Shown here piece after piece: positions 1-11,704 of a DNA stretch of 64,000 nt; position 1 is the stretch's first letter; each line of letters begins with the position of its first letter. A program made the position numbers and the translations under genes. The notes beneath the pieces are model-generated. The model was not told the origin of the DNA, searched no databases, and saw only the letters and a program-made list of their open reading frames with translations. This DNA is from Mytilinidion resinicola. Taxonomy: Eukaryota > Ascomycota > Dothideomycetes > Mytilinidiales > Mytilinidiaceae. The DNA lies in assembly GCF_010093595.1 (NCBI RefSeq), contig NW_022985474.1, forward strand, positions 67,371 through 131,370. Reading direction: 5' to 3'.

Positions 1-497
1 GCGGATGCAGACTAAGAGCCTTCAACCTTCACATACTCCGACCTTTTCCACGTCACCAAAGAATCATGTGCGACTTGAGATGCCTCTTTGTCAGGTGCAA
101 CATGCAGCTACAATTCGACACTGAGAAGTTATAGAAGGGGACGATCAGCAGCGGTCGCGATGGGAGCATGTCGTTCCCCGCTCAATCCCCATTTTCAGAG
201 TGGAAACCAACCCCAAAGCCCGAAGTCTAGGCCCATAGTTCAGATGCCACTGTCCAAAGCCGGCATCAGTAACTTCTAGATCGATGGAGTTTAGGTTTGA
301 TCAAGCAGGCCCACCAAGGGACAAAGGCACGAGTTCCAGCGATGCCCTGACAGCTCTACCCACTCCTTCTAGAATATGATACTTCTAATCTCTTCAGCTA
401 TCTATTCTGTGTGTATGGGTTTACCAGGACTTAGACAGCGATAGAGTCGTAACGCGACAAGAGCCGTAGCCATCTTTTGTCTTTCTTATCAGATGAA
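1..497. other. Intergenic, no gene seen
   Basis: No ATG-initiated frame of convincing length or codon use is present. The region presumably holds the promoter of the rhodopsin-domain gene that follows. I see no recognisable repeat or RNA gene. Confidence 0.5.
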
Positions 498-1899
498 ATG
501 CGCCCACCAGGATCGGTGATATTCGCTGCCTCCGCTCCGTTCAGCTTAAAATGGCAAGTCATCGGCCCTGTCATCGCACTTACGGCACTGGCTACCATCT
601 TCGTCGCATTGAGATGGTATAGTCGTGTTTCTTTGACTCGGAAAGTGGGATGGGATGACTATCTTATCACGTTTGCGTTGGTAAGTTGACCCCCAGAGTT
701 TGTGCAAGCGTAGACTAATTGGTCAAGGCATTGTCAATGTCAATGATGGCACTCATCGTAGCTGGTTCGTTTTTTACCCATCTCGGTTTTCTATTGAATT
801 CTAACATGACATACAGCGCTGTGTTTTGATTATGGCGACATAGACTGGCATGTGGACTGGCACGCCCTCGAAGATATAACCATTGTAAGTTCCCAATGAG
901 CCTTTTGGTAGTTCTCTCATCTCCTAACCTACCCTTAAGCTCTTCTACACCAACAACGCCCTCTACCAAACCGCCATCAACCTCGTCAAATCCTCCATTG
1001 TCGTCCAATTCCTGCGAATTTTCACCGGACCGGTACCCACTCGCATCTGCCACGGAATTCTCCTCCTCCTCCTCATTGCTGCCTGCTGGGGCATATTCGG
1101 CGGCATCTTCCTCTGCATCCCGATCCGCAAACACTGGCACCCCGACTTTAAGGGCCACTGCATTAACTCCCGCGGATACTGGTACTCAGCCGCGGGGCTG
1201 AACGTCATGAACGATTTCATCGTATGGCTGTTTCCAATGCCGTTCATAAAGCAACTACGGCTGCCCACGAGACAGAGGATAGGACTACCTGTTGTTTTTA
1301 GCCTGGGCGGATTGTGAGTGCCCGCTATACCCATTGTCTTAACCCTTCATCTAATACCTCTAGCGTCTGCATCATCAGCGTCCTCCGCATGCTCCTCGTC
1401 CGCATCGCCGTTATCAACGGTGATCACACAAGTACGTCCTCCTCCCCCCTCCCCTCCACTCCCCATCCCTACTCAACTCCTTCTAACCCCACCCCCAGAA
1501 TCCGGCAAAGAAGCCCTCCTCTGGTCCGCGCTCGAAGTCAACATCGCCATCATCTGTGCGTGCATGATGGCGCTGAAACCGCTGCTGGTGCATCTCTTCC
1601 CGCGCCTCATGGGGCCCAAGAAACCAGCGCTGCATAACATGAGGCTGCCGATACTGGATACAAGTTTCTGGGGCACGACGGTCACGACGTCGGCGCGGAG
1701 GAGCAGTACGTGTGTGGAGACGCCAGAGGGGCCGTGGATTAAGGTGGATACGGAGACGGTGGTCGGGGAGGAGAGGGTGGGGCTGGGTGCGGGGGATGCG
1801 TCCAGATCTTACGGATCTAGGTCTCGAGAGGGGGGTTCGTTCAAGGAAGTGGAAGGTGATGGGGATGAGAGGCTTTATCATCCAGAGGATAGACATTGA
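498..1899 (+). CDS. Fungal rhodopsin-domain integral membrane protein
   Basis: Six exons by hand-splicing: 498-680, 728-764, 817-884, 940-1313, 1364-1431 and 1499-1899, giving 376 aa. The first in-frame ATG is at 498; the frame upstream lacks an ATG. The product has a hydrophobic TM1 (about residues 19-38), a WDDYL motif after it, and further membrane segments with the conserved ALYQ...KSSIVVQFLRIF and GYWYSAAGLNVMNDF patterns. These are typical of the large Pezizomycotina rhodopsin-domain (SAT20/PTH11-related) family of seven-helix plasma-membrane proteins, whose ligands are mostly unknown. The C-terminal 70 residues are hydrophilic, Ser/Gly/Glu-rich and probably cytosolic. The first and third introns use AAG acceptors. 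The family call is firm; no specific function can be given. Confidence 0.85.
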
Positions 1900-2133
1900 A
1901 TCAAAGAAGTGCAAAGAGGAGATCGAAGCCGGCTTAGTGGTGCTGGATACCGCAATGCTTTTGTTCATCGTTGAAACTGTACCATATCTTCGCAGCGTGT
2001 GTAAGTAGGCGTATACTCCGTTAGCATAGTGCTTTAGCAAACTTGTAGACGTTCATCCACTGCCGTCTAGCTTCCCAATCACCCCATTAAAATCCTCGTA
2101 GAAAAAGTACAATCCTCTGACAGCTGTATTGAT

Positions 2134-2853
2134 CTATCCCCTCCCAAACACCCTCCTCCCAAACCCCACCACCGGCACAACAACCACCCTCGCAAACCAC
2201 GGCGTCGCCCACACACTCCCCACAAGCCTTACTGGCAACAGCGCCTTCGTAATCGCATACGCCGTCGCCACCTCGACCACAATCCTAACCCCCTTCCCCT
2301 TCCCCTCACCCTCATCCCCAACCCTATTTCCTCCATCCCGCCCATCTCCCTCCCTCGCATGGTCCGCCGCAGCTATTTCAAGCTCTCTTTCCTCAGTGGA
2401 GTCGGCAATCCACCCCTTCCGCCTAAAATACCGGCCAAACTTCTCGATCCCACTCGCGACCCACTCGCCGTCCACGACCGAGCTCGGGAGGTAGTTCGTA
2501 TAATGAAAAAACGTCGTAAGCGCGAAGAGCGGGACGACTGCCGTGAGTTCGTGGAGGACGAGGAAGGCGGTGACGATGGAGGCCGGGGCAGAGGCGAGGG
2601 GGGTGGTATAGGGGTGGAGGAAGCGGGGGACTGGCAAGCAATTTGACAAGTTAGCCGGTGGATTGAGGGGTTATGGAAGAGTGGAAGGGGTATGTAGCAT
2701 ACGGCGGGCATTTATGCGGTCGATGCGGGATTTGTGGGTAGACGTGGAGGTGGAATTGGAGGTGTGTCGTGGATGCGGAGAGGCGTGAGGGTTGCGGAGG
2801 TGCGGTCGGCGGAGGTGGTGGCCGAGGCGGCGGAGGAGGGGGAATTGTTTCAT
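2134..2853 (-). CDS. mrx11: Mitochondrial FLILHELTA-family membrane protein (Mrx11-like)
   Basis: Two exons, 2703-2853 and 2134-2630, joined by a GTATGC...CAG intron. The start is the ATG at 2853. The N-terminus is rich in Arg, His, Ser and Thr and lacks acidic residues, as in a mitochondrial presequence. It is followed by the segment TAFLVLHELTAVVPLFAL, a clear match to the FLILHELTA signature that names this fungal family, then a motif WVASGIEKFGRYFRRKGW and a second membrane segment ending in VRLVGSVWATPWFARVVVVP. The yeast member is a mitochondrial membrane protein reported with mitoribosome-associated complexes. The biochemical role is not known. The symbol follows that yeast relative and is less certain than the family. 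Confidence 0.85.
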
Positions 2854-3336
2854 TATATTAGCTGTAGGGCACAGATCTGGAGGAATAGAATCATGGTGTT
2901 GTATAAAAGAAGCCTCGGGATGGCGACATGGTGGTTGTGGGACAGAGGCACAGAGGTGATGATGTCGGGGAGCAAGCTTCATGACGGGGATATCGGACCG
3001 TCACGTGTTGAAATATATAAAAGCAATGAGTTTGATCTACATAACCTTGATCGCGCTCAGCAATTCCCACTCCAAGCCCAAACTGAGAGAACCCATCCTA
3101 GTGACTGCCCGGACGTGTCCGAGATCACAGAACAAAAGCGTCGGAACAGGGATAGCACAGTACTGAAGGTCTATTCGCTCCAATAAACATTCTCATACAA
3201 ACACCTCCTACCCTCCCCTCTCATTCCCCCGTTATGCCATTCTACTCACCCGCTGATTACCCGCTCACACTATCGATAGTCTTCGCTCTCCCTTTCCCAC
3301 CAGCAGCTCTTCAAAACCCTACCCCAGCGCCACCCC
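2854..3336. other. Intergenic between divergently oriented neighbours' ends
   Basis: This holds the 5' flank of the FLILHELTA gene and the 3' end of vps1. A TCACGTG half-perfect E-box-like site lies at about 3000. No gene is supported. Confidence 0.4.
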
Positions 3337-5730
3337 TCACTGCACCTGGTTAACAATCTCGCTCGCCCTGGTAAGACTCTCCACCATCTGCTGGCACTCC
3401 TTCCGCCTCCTAACGGTGTACTCGCTCTCCTTGAGCAGCTCATCAAATTCGTCAGTCTTGTACATGTTCTCGAGTAGCTCGCGCTGCATCTCCTCTTTCG
3501 TGAGCTGGACCAGGTTCAGCATGATGGCTTTGGGCACCATATCGATCATTGTGCGCCGGACGATGTTGAAGTAGGAAGTTATGAGTAGCTCTGTGGGATG
3601 TGGTTAGCAAGAGAATTGCGGCAATTGAGTTAACAAAACTTACTGATGACCTCAACCTCCTGTGTCTCCTTCTCGCTCAGCGTGCCACTCGCCTTGAGCG
3701 TCGAAGGCGGCGGTTCCATAGCCGCCATCTTCTTCTTGTTCTTACTCGCGAAGAAGGATCCAAAGAAGCCCGAATTGTCGTTTCCGTCCAGACTTGGGCT
3801 GATGGACCGCGGCGGTACGCTGGGTGGTAGCGGCTTCCCAGTTTTGGGGTCGACTTGTTGGGGTTTCGAGGCGTTGTGACGTTCGTGGATAATAGCCATG
3901 GCCTGCTGGAGATGTTAGCTAGGACGCTCTTGAAATGATGAGATGAGTATCTGGGGATAAGGGCCGTCGAACTGACCCTTGAGCCATTAATGAAATCGGG
4001 ATGTCCTGTGTTGATATAAGTTGCCTCCATCGCGACCAGATCCTTCACAAGCTTATTTGCAGGGTCCATCGCCTTCTTGAAAAACGCAACAGCAACGGCA
4101 TGGAACTTCTCCTTCAGTGCGGGGTATCTCCTGAACATGGGCTTGGTCAATAGCTGGCCGAGGATTCGGATTAACTCGTCGTAGACTAGCGACACGCATT
4201 TCAAGCTGGGATCTTCCAATCGCTTGATTTGTTGCTTGACGATGAGTTCGAAGGCGGTGGTGCCGACGAATAGCGCCGGAGAAGAGCCCGAGGAGTTGTA
4301 GAGAACAGTGCGGATATCAACGTCCTTCACTTGGTCGAAGGGGTCAACGGCCTTGACACCGTTGGCGTAGAGCTCATGGTAAACGAAGCTAATTCTGGCA
4401 CCGCCCGAAAGTTCTATGCTAGATAACTCTTGGTTGTTGCCATCGAGGACCGATCGGTATTCGTTGGAGAATTCTGTAATCATGTTGAGGACGACATTTG
4501 AGCTGTTGCCAAGAAGTGAGTCTCCGAGAGAGAGCAGTTCGGCTTGGTATTTCTGCAACGAGGAAGCAATTCGGGCTTTGATGTCGGGGAGGGTTTGTTT
4601 GATGTGCATCATAAGAATCTAGAGCTTAAAATTAGCATTCGACCTATCCTTCGAAAAGGGGATCCATACCAGATTCAACTTCCGCGCAAGGTATGGAGTA
4701 CCGCAGTACGCTGCCTTGTTCCGATATGCCTTGTGGGTCTCGAAGAACTGCCTCTCATGCTCCAGCGCATACGAAATAGCCTTCTTGTTCTCGATATCCC
4801 TCTGCCCTCGATTGACAACAGGCACGTAGCCTAGTCGTAGCGGAATGATTCGTCCAGCCAGGATATCCACAACATCCGTTCCATCGTCCATCAAATCGAC
4901 CTTTGTAAGAACACCGATTGTCCTCTGTCCCTCAGGATCCACCTCGCGCGCCAGCTTCAGCCCATCCGAGTTCGCCAAATCCGTGTTCGCGGCAGTGACA
5001 GCCAGTATTATCGCGTTCGACTTGCTGATCTGCTTCAACACCATCTCCTTGATCTGTCGTTCGATATCTCGCGGCTGGTCTCCCACCGGCACCTTGGTCA
5101 AGCCGGGTAAATCCACCAGCGTCAGGGTTAGGACGTTTGGCGAGTATATCCGCAGGTTGATAGGCGCCGGCGAAATGCCCGCATTCCGCCCAGTCTTGGA
5201 GTCTGTCTCTCGCACAATCTCCTCCCGAATCTTGTTGAAGTCGTGGAACTTTTGGCCAGGGATGTGTAGAAACTCGCCCCACTCGTCGACGTTGGACTCG
5301 GCGTCCGACGTCTTCATGTCCTCGGTGATGCCATTTGCTTGCGGTTTGTTCGCCGGGGCGCGGTTTATCAGTTGTAGAATGAGCGGTCGTCGCGTTACTA
5401 TGCCTGTTCCACGCGGTAGGCTAGAAGTCGTAGATGTCAGTTCTATGCTGTTTGATAGCCTTCCTGGGAGGATGTCCTTACAAATCTCTCCCCACGATGT
5501 TCTCTAGCACGGAGCTCTTGCCGCTGGACTGCGATCCTACGACTGCAATCTGGGGTAAATCTATGGGGTTTTGGACCTGCAGCAGGGGTCAGTAGGGCGC
5601 GGCGGGATATCGCATGCGCTGCAGGTGCGGTACGTACTCCGACGGTTGTGAAGACATCCTGGAGCTTGTTGACGAGAGTAATAAGGCCCGGATCATTGAC
5701 GTTGATCGCCGTGGGATTCACCGTCGCCAT
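3337..5730 (-). CDS. vps1: Dynamin-like GTPase Vps1
   Basis: Six exons: 5638-5730, 5482-5576, 5420-4670, 4618-3977, 3902-3644 and 3590-3337. They give 697 aa, the usual length for fungal Vps1. The GTPase domain shows the G1 P-loop GSQSSGKS (residues 45-52), G3 DLPG (166-169) and G4 TKVD (235-238). The middle/stalk domain and a C-terminal GTPase effector domain follow, separated by a low-complexity B-insert rich in Pro, Ser and Lys. There is no PH or proline-rich domain. The N-terminus ([16 protein letters not shown]) is of Vps1 type rather than Dnm1 type. The protein acts in Golgi-to-endosome/vacuole sorting, endocytic scission and peroxisome division. The gene lies just downstream of vma1 on the same strand, another vacuolar system gene. 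Confidence 0.97.
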
Positions 5731-5978
5731 GGTGCCGTCGGTGTATGGGGATATCTGTTGGTGTGGGCAGCTGGGGGTACAGATCTGAGCGCTGTCCCGC
5801 CGAGTTTAGGGGCGTGTTGGAGAGATGGGGGCCACTCAGACAGTGGCTCGCAGGGTGTTTCTGGAGGATAGGAAGAGTATAGGGAGTGTCTGCGGGTGTC
5901 GAAGGCGGCGAGTGTTGAGCTGGTCGGCGTTGGATGGGCAGCTGGCCCACTGGCAATCGATGCGGCGTCACAAGCCTC

Positions 5979-5987
5979 TCACGTGAC
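5979..5987. promoter_or_regulatory. E-box TCACGTGAC upstream of vps1
   Basis: Perfect palindrome TCACGTGA about 250 nt upstream of the vps1 ATG. In fungi this is the binding site of Cbf1-type bHLH factors. The same octamer recurs at 8850, 13573 and 31501, each upstream of a housekeeping gene. Function is inferred from motif and position only. Confidence 0.5.
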
Positions 5988-6184
5988 CGCAATTCGTGGC
6001 GCAGTTCTCGCATCTAATTCTGCAGCCTGAAGCCTCCTCACTGGACGCGTACGCACTGCGAAGACGCCCAGGGTGCATTTGTACACGCAATCTAACCCGA
6101 CCTCCGTAGCTAACCTATGCACTCGCTACCTCCAAAGACCAGATTCCCCATCCTCAATATACAGCAGTTCAACAGCACGCCTAC

Positions 6185-8374
6185 CTACTCATCCGTCACG
6201 GCCGCAAACTTGTCCATCATCTTCTGCATCATCTCCTCGTACTGTCGTCATGTCAGCTGTGTACGCGGTCAAATTAGATGCTCGTATCCACGTACCTTCT
6301 TGCCGACCTTCTCCTCGCCATCGCTAGGCAACTCGAACTTCATGCTGCGCAACTCGCTCTGGATCTCTGATGTCGCGTCTCGGACCTTACCCCAGGTCTG
6401 GCCTTGAGCAATCGCTTTTTGCGCCTCGTCGTGGAAGCCCATCATAGCTTTCATCATCCATTCCGTCTTCCATAGCGGACAGAACTGGTCGTAGTCGCTG
6501 TAACCGTTCTGCTGCAGGAAGTCCTCTTTGATCAACGTCGCAACATCCAGCGTGATCTTATCGGGGTCGCCTAACGCAGATTTACCCACAAGCTGCACCA
6601 CCTGGTCCAAATCTTCTGAAGTCGTGAGAAGCTCCTTGATTCGATCACGGAGGCGCGGGAAGTCGGGGTTGTGTTTCGCATAGTACTTGTCCAGCGGTGT
6701 CGTATACTTGCTGTAACTCATAGACGTGTTGACCGAAGGGAAATGCTTTCTTTGGGCGAGCTTCTTATCCAATCCCCAGAAGACCTGCACAATACCAAGC
6801 GTACTGCTAGTGACGGGATCCGAGAAATCACCACCGGGAGGGCTGACAGCACCAACGATACTGACACTGCCCTTGCGATCGGGGCTTCCGAGTGCCGTGA
6901 CTCGACCAGCACGCTCGTAAAAGGACGCCAATTTGGCACCAAGGTAGGCAGGGAAACCTTGATCAGCAGGCATTTCTCCGAGACGACCAGAGATTTCTCG
7001 AAGCGCCTCAGCCCATCGCGACGACGAGTCAGCCATCATGGCGACATCCTTGCCCTGGTCACGGAAGTACTCTGCGACGGTGATACCGGTGTAGATGGAG
7101 GCCTCACGGGCCGCCACGGGCATGTTGGAGGTGTTGGCAATGAGCGTAGTCCGCTTCATAATGGGTTCTTTTCGCCCGTCGATGTCGATAGAAAGCTAGA
7201 TCCTAGTTAGATTAAAATGATCGCGGACTCAACGCGAACCTTACCTCAGGGAAATCCATCAACACTTCAGCCATCTCATTACCTCGCTCTCCGCACCCAA
7301 CGTAGACAATGATATCAGAGTTAGAGAACTTGGACAAACTCTGACTAATGACCGTCTTTCCGCAGCCAAAAGCACCGGGAATGCACACGGTACCACCCTG
7401 GACACTGGGGAAGAGAGCGTCGAGAACTCGTTGGCCGACGACGAGGGGAGAGTCAGAGGACAGCTTCTCAGCGGTAGGACGAGGCACACGGACGGGCCAG
7501 TTATGCATCATGCTGTATTCCGTCTTGACGCCATTGAACTCGAGCTCCAGAATCTTGGTATCCACAGTATAGCTGCCCTTGTCTGCAAGGCGGGTGATCG
7601 TTCCCTTCGCTCGAGGAGGAAGGAGGATTTTGTGGTCGTTGAGAAGACTATTTTCCCAGACGCTGCCAAAGACATCGCCACCCGTGATATGGTCTCCAAC
7701 CTTGTATTTGCCAGGTGTAAAATCCCACTTCTTCTCGCGGTCGAGCGAGGGGATGTCGATACCTCGGGGGATGTAGATGCTGTTGGACTTGTCTGCAATG
7801 CTCTTGAGAGGACGTTGGATTCCGTCGTAGATGGTTTCCATCAGACCAGGGCCAAGTTCGACGGATAGAGGCTTTCCGGATCGAGTGACGGGGTCGCCGA
7901 CAGTTACACCAGCTGGGAACCCAAGCATTAGTCAATGTTCTTGCAATTATGTAGGGTGAAGCCGTACCGGTCTCTTCGTAAACCTGAATCGTAGCTTTGT
8001 CCGCCTCGATTCGAATGACTTCTCCAACAAGGTTGTCATGACCAACTCGAACCTGCTTCGCTTTAGCCTGGACACAGTCCTCCATAGAGATGTTGAAACA
8101 TACGAGCTCGTACATAGCACAACCAATCATGTCCTCGGCGACAATGACGGGGCTAGAGGTTGTCAGCTGCCAATTCGACCCTCTCCAGGATCTACGTACC
8201 CAGAGACAGAGAACACCTTGCCTATGAAGCTGTCAGCTAATGTTGGCCTGGAATCCTCAAATGTACATACCGGTGTTCTCGTCATCAGCATCTTTCTTAC
8301 TCTGCACCCCACCAAGTCAGCTATCAAGCCCTCGAATTCGCGCTTCTCGCTGCATTGAAGCTTACCGGAGCCAT
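6185..8374 (-). CDS. vma1: V-type proton ATPase catalytic subunit A
   Basis: Eight exons: 8366-8374, 8271-8301, 8200-8221, 8104-8152, 7968-8052, 7245-7912, 6296-7195 and 6185-6241. They give 606 aa, normal for fungal subunit A. The first four exons are very short, and the first encodes only Met-Ala-Pro. The P-loop GAFGCGKT lies at residues 245-252. Downstream motifs include [14 protein letters not shown] and [19 protein letters not shown]. The subunit hydrolyses ATP in the V1 sector to acidify vacuoles, Golgi and endosomes. The yeast intein site at VGCGERGNE is uninterrupted here, so there is no PI-SceI-like intein. An in-frame open extension lies immediately upstream of the chosen start (see separate entry); I kept the ATG that matches the family N-terminus. 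Confidence 0.97.
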
Positions 8375-8587
8375 GGCGGGAGGTGGTAGAGCTTCCGGCG
8401 ATGCGGGAGCTTCGACTACAATGTCGGGGGGATTGAGCGGTGGAGAAGGAGGAAGAGGTATGTCGAGGACCTGCTCTTCGGGCTGGGGAACCGGTACAGT
8501 CTGCGGGGCGGGACTGTGGGCGTTGCTCTTGCGCACGAGGTCGAGGAAGGAAGGTCGAGCTTTGAGTCGCGGGCGCAGACCGAGCAT
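8375..8587 (-). other. In-frame 71-codon open extension 5' of vma1 start
   Basis: The ATG at 8587 opens a frame that runs without a stop into the family-standard vma1 ATG at 8374. It would add 71 residues. The first 22 are basic and contain several Arg and Lys but no acid before Asp17; the rest is Pro-rich with a PPSPPLNPP stretch. It could be a leader that is never translated, an alternative N-terminus, or chance. Family members normally begin close to the downstream ATG. Confidence 0.35.
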
Positions 8588-8849
8588 ACACAGCTCGAGA
8601 GGAGTTGAGAGGGTTGGATGGGAGGAGAGTGGGTGCAGGTGGTGATGCAGCTCGCGGTTGGTACCGATTGCACGACGTCGTTGCTTTTAGTCAAAGCTCC
8701 ATGACCAGGATCATCGAGAACTCAGAGAGATCCTAGACGACCTCACTAATCACAAGCAAATCACTAAGAATTGTTTTCTGCTTCATATCTTCGAGTAATG
8801 AACTTATCTTCCTCTTAGGGAGATTCATCAGAAACGCCCAGTTGCAGTG

Positions 8850-8857
8850 TCACGTGA
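8850..8857. promoter_or_regulatory. E-box TCACGTGA upstream of vma1
   Basis: Palindromic Cbf1-type octamer about 480 nt upstream of the vma1 ATG and about 260 nt upstream of the alternative ATG at 8587. Assigned by motif only. Confidence 0.4.
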
Positions 8858-9177
8858 TCAGAATAGATACCATGCTAGTATGGGTTGAGGGTCTGTCTAT
8901 AATACCCACTCAGGCACTACGTCCTTCAAGATCTGCCGAGCATAGAAAAACTTCCATGATTCGTAGACTTGGTAAGACCCCATATCACGTTATACATCAA
9001 AGGCAAACAGTTACGACGATGTAAAAGGCTATTTCTACAACACATAAATCTATTGCTCTTTAAAATGCAAAAGGATTGCACCAAAAGATGTATGTACAAA
9101 CCACCCGCACCAGCCCTCGAACCTGCGGTCTTGTGTACGGCGGTTGCCTGAGCTGAAATGAGACCAGCTCACAAAGC

Positions 9178-9335
9178 TTCCCACTAGCAGAAGGAAAGAA
9201 TTCCCTAGGGAACAAGCGTCAACAGCCTTTCGGCTCGTTGGTGTTCAATCGATCCGTAGATCTCTAAACTTTGGTGTGGCAACTTTCCTGAAGACTCTAG
9301 AGAATTATTTACAATGTGTAGGGTAGGGCATGAAA
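9178..9335. repeat. Degenerate direct repeat, copy 1
   Basis: This segment aligns by eye with 9825-9985. Shared blocks include CTAGCAGAAGGAAAG versus CTGGCAAAAGGAAAG, GTGTTC near the middle, and GCAACTTTCCTGA versus GCGACTTTCCTGA. I judge about 60% identity over about 150 nt with small gaps. Origin unknown. Confidence 0.5.
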
Positions 9336-9824
9336 AGATAGTGGGAAAATTAGGGAACGACTAGGTAGCCTGAAAAAAAGGGAACATGTTCAGGCTAAAT
9401 ACTCCCAAAGTTATGTACACCACTTCACAGGTAATTTACCGCCTTGTTTTCTCAACGCGTTCTCTTTTTGTTACTTCTAGTTTCTGTATTAGCTATTAGG
9501 TCTGCTATTATGAGCTCCTTACGAGCAGACGAGTGAGGTTGATGCAGCTGGCCGATGCACCGTCCCGTCCCCGACGGTAATCAAAGAAGCGGTCAGGACA
9601 TAGCTATAGGTCCAGTAGATCCGAAGATAGTCTCTCTTATTTATAGCTCATCGTTCAAAACATATCAACCTCCTGCCCGTACCATCTAAAAAGCAGCCGC
9701 TCATCAACTCGCCCATAATGAAGCTTCAAGACACCAGCCCCAGACACCAAAAGAAAAGAACGCATACTCACTGCAACCGTCGAACCCTCATCCCCCGACG
9801 ATGGCTGCCTAGACAGCTGACTCG

Positions 9825-9985
9825 AAGTGATACGAGGAACCTACCACTGGCAAAAGGAAAGGGTTCTCAAGAGAACAGGTCCCGAAGGTGATAGGTCTCA
9901 GTGTTCCGAAGAACTAAAGATCAATTGGTTGGCGACTTTCCTGATATTCCATCGAAATTATTCCGTTTATAAATGCAGCCGGTTG
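9825..9985. repeat. Degenerate direct repeat, copy 2
   Basis: Partner of 9178-9335 in the same orientation. The 50 nt just before it (9773-9821, ending CTAGACAGCTGAC) also resembles 28085-28131, ending CTAGACAGCTGAC, so the family may have a third partial member. Confidence 0.5.
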
Positions 9986-10206
9986 AATTTTCTGGCGTTG
10001 CGCTGGATGCCTTGGTGGTGTCCTGCATGGGTCTGTCATGACTCACATTACCGCATCCACATCCCATATCAAGAAAATACCGATATCATTAACATTAATC
10101 GTATAGTAGTATTCCAAACTTTTCCTTAATCTAGACCGCGAGCCCATAAATGATACTCGAAACCCGGATACCAAAACCCATTATTCAAAACGTTGAAGCA
10201 GAGAGT

Positions 10207-11500
10207 CTAAGTCCTGCGCTTCTTTGAAGGAGGCGAACCGTTCTTGCCCTTGCCCACAAGACCTCGGATATCAATCTCGTCGTCGCTGTCGTCATCCAAG
10301 TCCTCGACCTCGAGATCTGAGAGTTCCTCGTCGTCCACCTCGTGAGCCGACTCTGCACGCATTGTTAGCGAATCGTTTGTATATAGACAAGAATATCGCA
10401 AACGGTACTTACTGAAGTACTTGATAGCACCCGGCCAGAGCTCCTCGGCCAGAATGGTCGCCAGCTCCTCGCCGGCCGGGAACACCTCAGTGTCCTCGTC
10501 GCCATCTTCGTCCTCATCTTCGGGCTCCTCAACTGGCTTGCCCTGCTTCCGTAGTTCGCGTCGTGCTAACTCCTCCTTCTTGGCTTGTACGGATTCGGCA
10601 GCTGAGACGTATTTGTAGGACGAAATGAAGCCAAACCAGGCGAAGAACGAGAGGCTAGACTCCTCGGCAAGCTCGATCTTCTGCTTCAGCGCCTGATATT
10701 CGGGGAGACTCGCCGCGTCCCCTTTCTTAGCCCCATTTGTCTTTCCACTCGCAAGCTTCTGCTTCGCCTCCCAGAGTCGCACCGCCGCGTCCGTCAGTCC
10801 AGCAGTCAAGTCCTTGCCCTTTTTCCAATGTATCTTGACCGGCTCCGATACCAGGCCTTCCCATCGCGAGGTTTTGGAGTGACGGTACCAGAACTTCTTC
10901 TCGAGTACCTTGTCCGTGACGTGGTCGTTCTCCGCAAAGGTGAAGCGGACGCAAAAGCTGCGCGGCGAGCCGGTCGGGTCATCAATCTCGAAGCGCGAAA
11001 CGGAGAATTCATCGAGCGCGTCGGCGAAGAGCTTGCTATCTGACGGCTGGATGTGCTGATCTAGCTCTGGTGGGCATTGCTCGAAGACGAGAGGCCAGAA
11101 GTGCGGAATCTTTGCGGCGACGGCGGCGCGTTTGGTGTAGAGGGGCTCGGTTAGGGCGGTGGTCTTGCGGACTGTGGTCGCGTTAGCCTATTTCCTTGAA
11201 TGGGAAGAGCTAGAGAAGCAGGTCCGCGGCGTAGTGGCATCAGAGGGATTGAGAAGATAGATTGCTGGTGTTGAAATCACGCGCGTCCTAAACTCTCCAT
11301 ACAGCTCTGAGATTGCATGTAGAGAATTGGAAAGCGTCTTCTGGCCCCAGCGTCGCTCATCACGGTATTCTCACGGTGTGGGAGTGGGAAAAAAAGCTAT
11401 ACGTACTGATTTCGAGCTCGGCATCGTCAAACTCCTCCTCGAGAACCGTCAAGTCCTCGAAGCGGGCCAAGAGGGCTTCGGCATCAACACCGACTTCCAT
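10207..11500 (-). CDS. NAP-family histone chaperone (Vps75/SET-like)
   Basis: Three exons: 11407-11500, 10413-11171 and 10207-10352. They give 332 aa. The N-terminal segment is acidic and helical (dimerisation helix of the NAP fold). It is followed by the conserved patterns IPHFWPLVFEQCPPELDQH and FEIDDPTGSPRSF, then FWYRHSKTSRWEGL. The C-terminus is a long acidic tail (runs of Glu/Asp) ending in a short basic, NLS-like KKRRT. NAP/SET proteins bind H3-H4 or H2A-H2B dimers in nucleosome assembly; Vps75 in yeast also partners the Rtt109 acetyltransferase. The FWP and DDP spacing looks more like Vps75/SET than Nap1. The first intron (235 nt) is long for this window. Confidence 0.85.
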
Positions 11501-11704
11501 TGTGCTGGCTGAGATTGTAGGTGGAGTAGTTGATTGAAGGGTATCGAAGGATAGAGAAAAGAATGTGGTGGTGATAGAGAATGGTGGTAATGAGCAGAGA
11601 TGTGTTGGGAACCACTTTTCCTACGTGCAGGGATGCAGCTTCCCCGGCTTGGCGTTCCCCGTCAAGGTCATAGGGCTGAGCCATTCACCATTTCACCCCG
11701 CTAC

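Larger units (their letters stand above)
8588..10206. other. AT-richer intergenic region with degenerate repeats
   Basis: No confident gene. On the minus strand at about 9790-9650 there is a short run that reads like the end of a coding exon (HYGRVDERLLFRWYGQ, then a stop at about 9655), preceded by a possible GTGAGT intron. I cannot build a start or upstream exons, so it may be a gene fragment. Two diverged direct repeat copies are listed separately. Confidence 0.35.

Noticed and set aside
477..497. TTG start of the rhodopsin-domain frame
   Set aside because: Nuclear genes here start at ATG; the first in-frame ATG is at 498.
7245..7400. Possible intein at the yeast VMA1 insertion site
   Set aside because: The flanking motif VGCGERGNE is continuous, with no insertion.
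9104..9125. tRNA B-box-like GGTTCGAGG on the minus strand
   Set aside because: The flanks do not pair as a T-arm and no acceptor or anticodon stem could be built.
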